Source of the DNA: Bacillota bacterium
GTDB taxonomy: Bacteria > Bacillota > Clostridia > DSM-8532
Direction of reading: 5' to 3'
NCBI GenBank assembly: GCA_022702935.2
Contig: JAKIML020000075.1
Location: forward strand, 1-41,026
Length of the DNA stretch: 41,026 bases
A program made the position numbers and the translations under genes. The notes beneath the pieces are model-generated. The model saw only the letters and a list, made by a program, of their open reading frames with translations, was not told the DNA's origin and made no database searches. Shown in pieces: positions 40,974 through 41,026 of this stretch (the first letter of the stretch is position 1; the number at the start of each line of letters is the position of its first letter).

Positions 40974-41026
40974 GGCCCGGTAGTTCAGTTGGTTAGAACG
41001 CTAGCCTGTCACGCTAGAGGTCGAGG
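40974..41026 (+). tRNA. tRNA-Asp (anticodon GUC), cut by the window end
   Basis: Three bases after tRNA-Val, an acceptor arm GGCCCGG, a D arm with TTCAGTTGGTTAGAA, and an anticodon arm with loop CTGTCAC (GUC) are visible. The T arm and 3' end lie beyond the window. Confidence 0.92.

Overview
The window looks like the chromosome of an anaerobic, spore-forming Firmicute (class Clostridia) with middling G+C. The evidence is strong purine-rich ribosome binding sites, a T-box leader on an aminoacyl-tRNA synthetase, a c-di-AMP riboswitch, a PerR-controlled reverse rubrerythrin, a rubredoxin, an AbrB-type regulator and a YyaC-type (DUF1256) sporulation protein. I cannot name the genus from the sequence.

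Layout. (1) 1-4330: a partial unknown gene end, a leucine-rich-repeat lipoprotein on the minus strand, and a large decayed surface-protein gene with SLH and cell-wall-binding repeats that carries at least four lesions. (2) 4341-8050: a GNAT acetyltransferase, a gamma-glutamylcyclotransferase-like fusion, a Cys-rich unknown protein, and a Phd/RelE-type toxin-antitoxin pair bounded by two copies of the same terminator. (3) 8039-10722: ferrous iron uptake, with a FeoA-FeoB fusion and a small Cys-rich membrane protein behind a promoter that overlaps a DtxR/IdeR-like inverted repeat. (4) 10831-13746: two paralogous lipoproteins; the second looks like the first with about 296 residues removed in frame. 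Two tiny hydrophilic minus-strand genes lie between them. (5) 13783-17579: a TetR regulator and an Fe-S aldo/keto reductase sharing an operator motif, a SagB-type nitroreductase, and a mutarotase-fold protein. (6) 17774-20036: an AraC regulator and the perR-rubrerythrin operon with a near-ideal Per box. (7) 20231-23704: two GH130 mannoside phosphorylases plus mannose-6-phosphate isomerase. (8) 23798-30062: an AbrB regulator with a duplicated start, a radical SAM enzyme, a GNAT enzyme, a CD3324-like HTH protein, AsnA, a Thr-Pro-Glu-Ala repeat lipoprotein and a GH13 neopullulanase-type enzyme with an operator over its promoter. (9) 30073-34058: an archaeal/rickettsial-type valyl-tRNA synthetase with a valine T-box, divergent from a c-di-AMP riboswitch that precedes dapB. 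(10) 34191-38039: a LexA-boxed Y-family polymerase with a small downstream partner, and tex. (11) 38144-41026: an MFS transporter with a putative leader peptide, yyaC, rubredoxin, and the start of a tRNA cluster (Val-UAC, then Asp-GUC cut by the window end).

How it works together. The GH130-ManA cluster points to intracellular phosphorolysis of beta-mannosides feeding glycolysis; the transporter, epimerase and phosphomannomutase this needs are not in the window. PerR, reverse rubrerythrin and rubredoxin form a peroxide defence set. The valS T-box specifier (GUA) and its UGGU bulge match the tRNA-Val (UAC anticodon, A discriminator) at 40895, so sensor and sensed tRNA are both in view. I did not find a clearly new multi-gene system. 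The most unusual items are the c-di-AMP control of dapB, the internally deleted lipoprotein paralogue, the SOS-controlled polymerase with its small partner, the leader-peptide arrangement before the MFS gene, and the terminator-bounded toxin-antitoxin insertion. No CRISPR array, rRNA or intact insertion sequence is seen.
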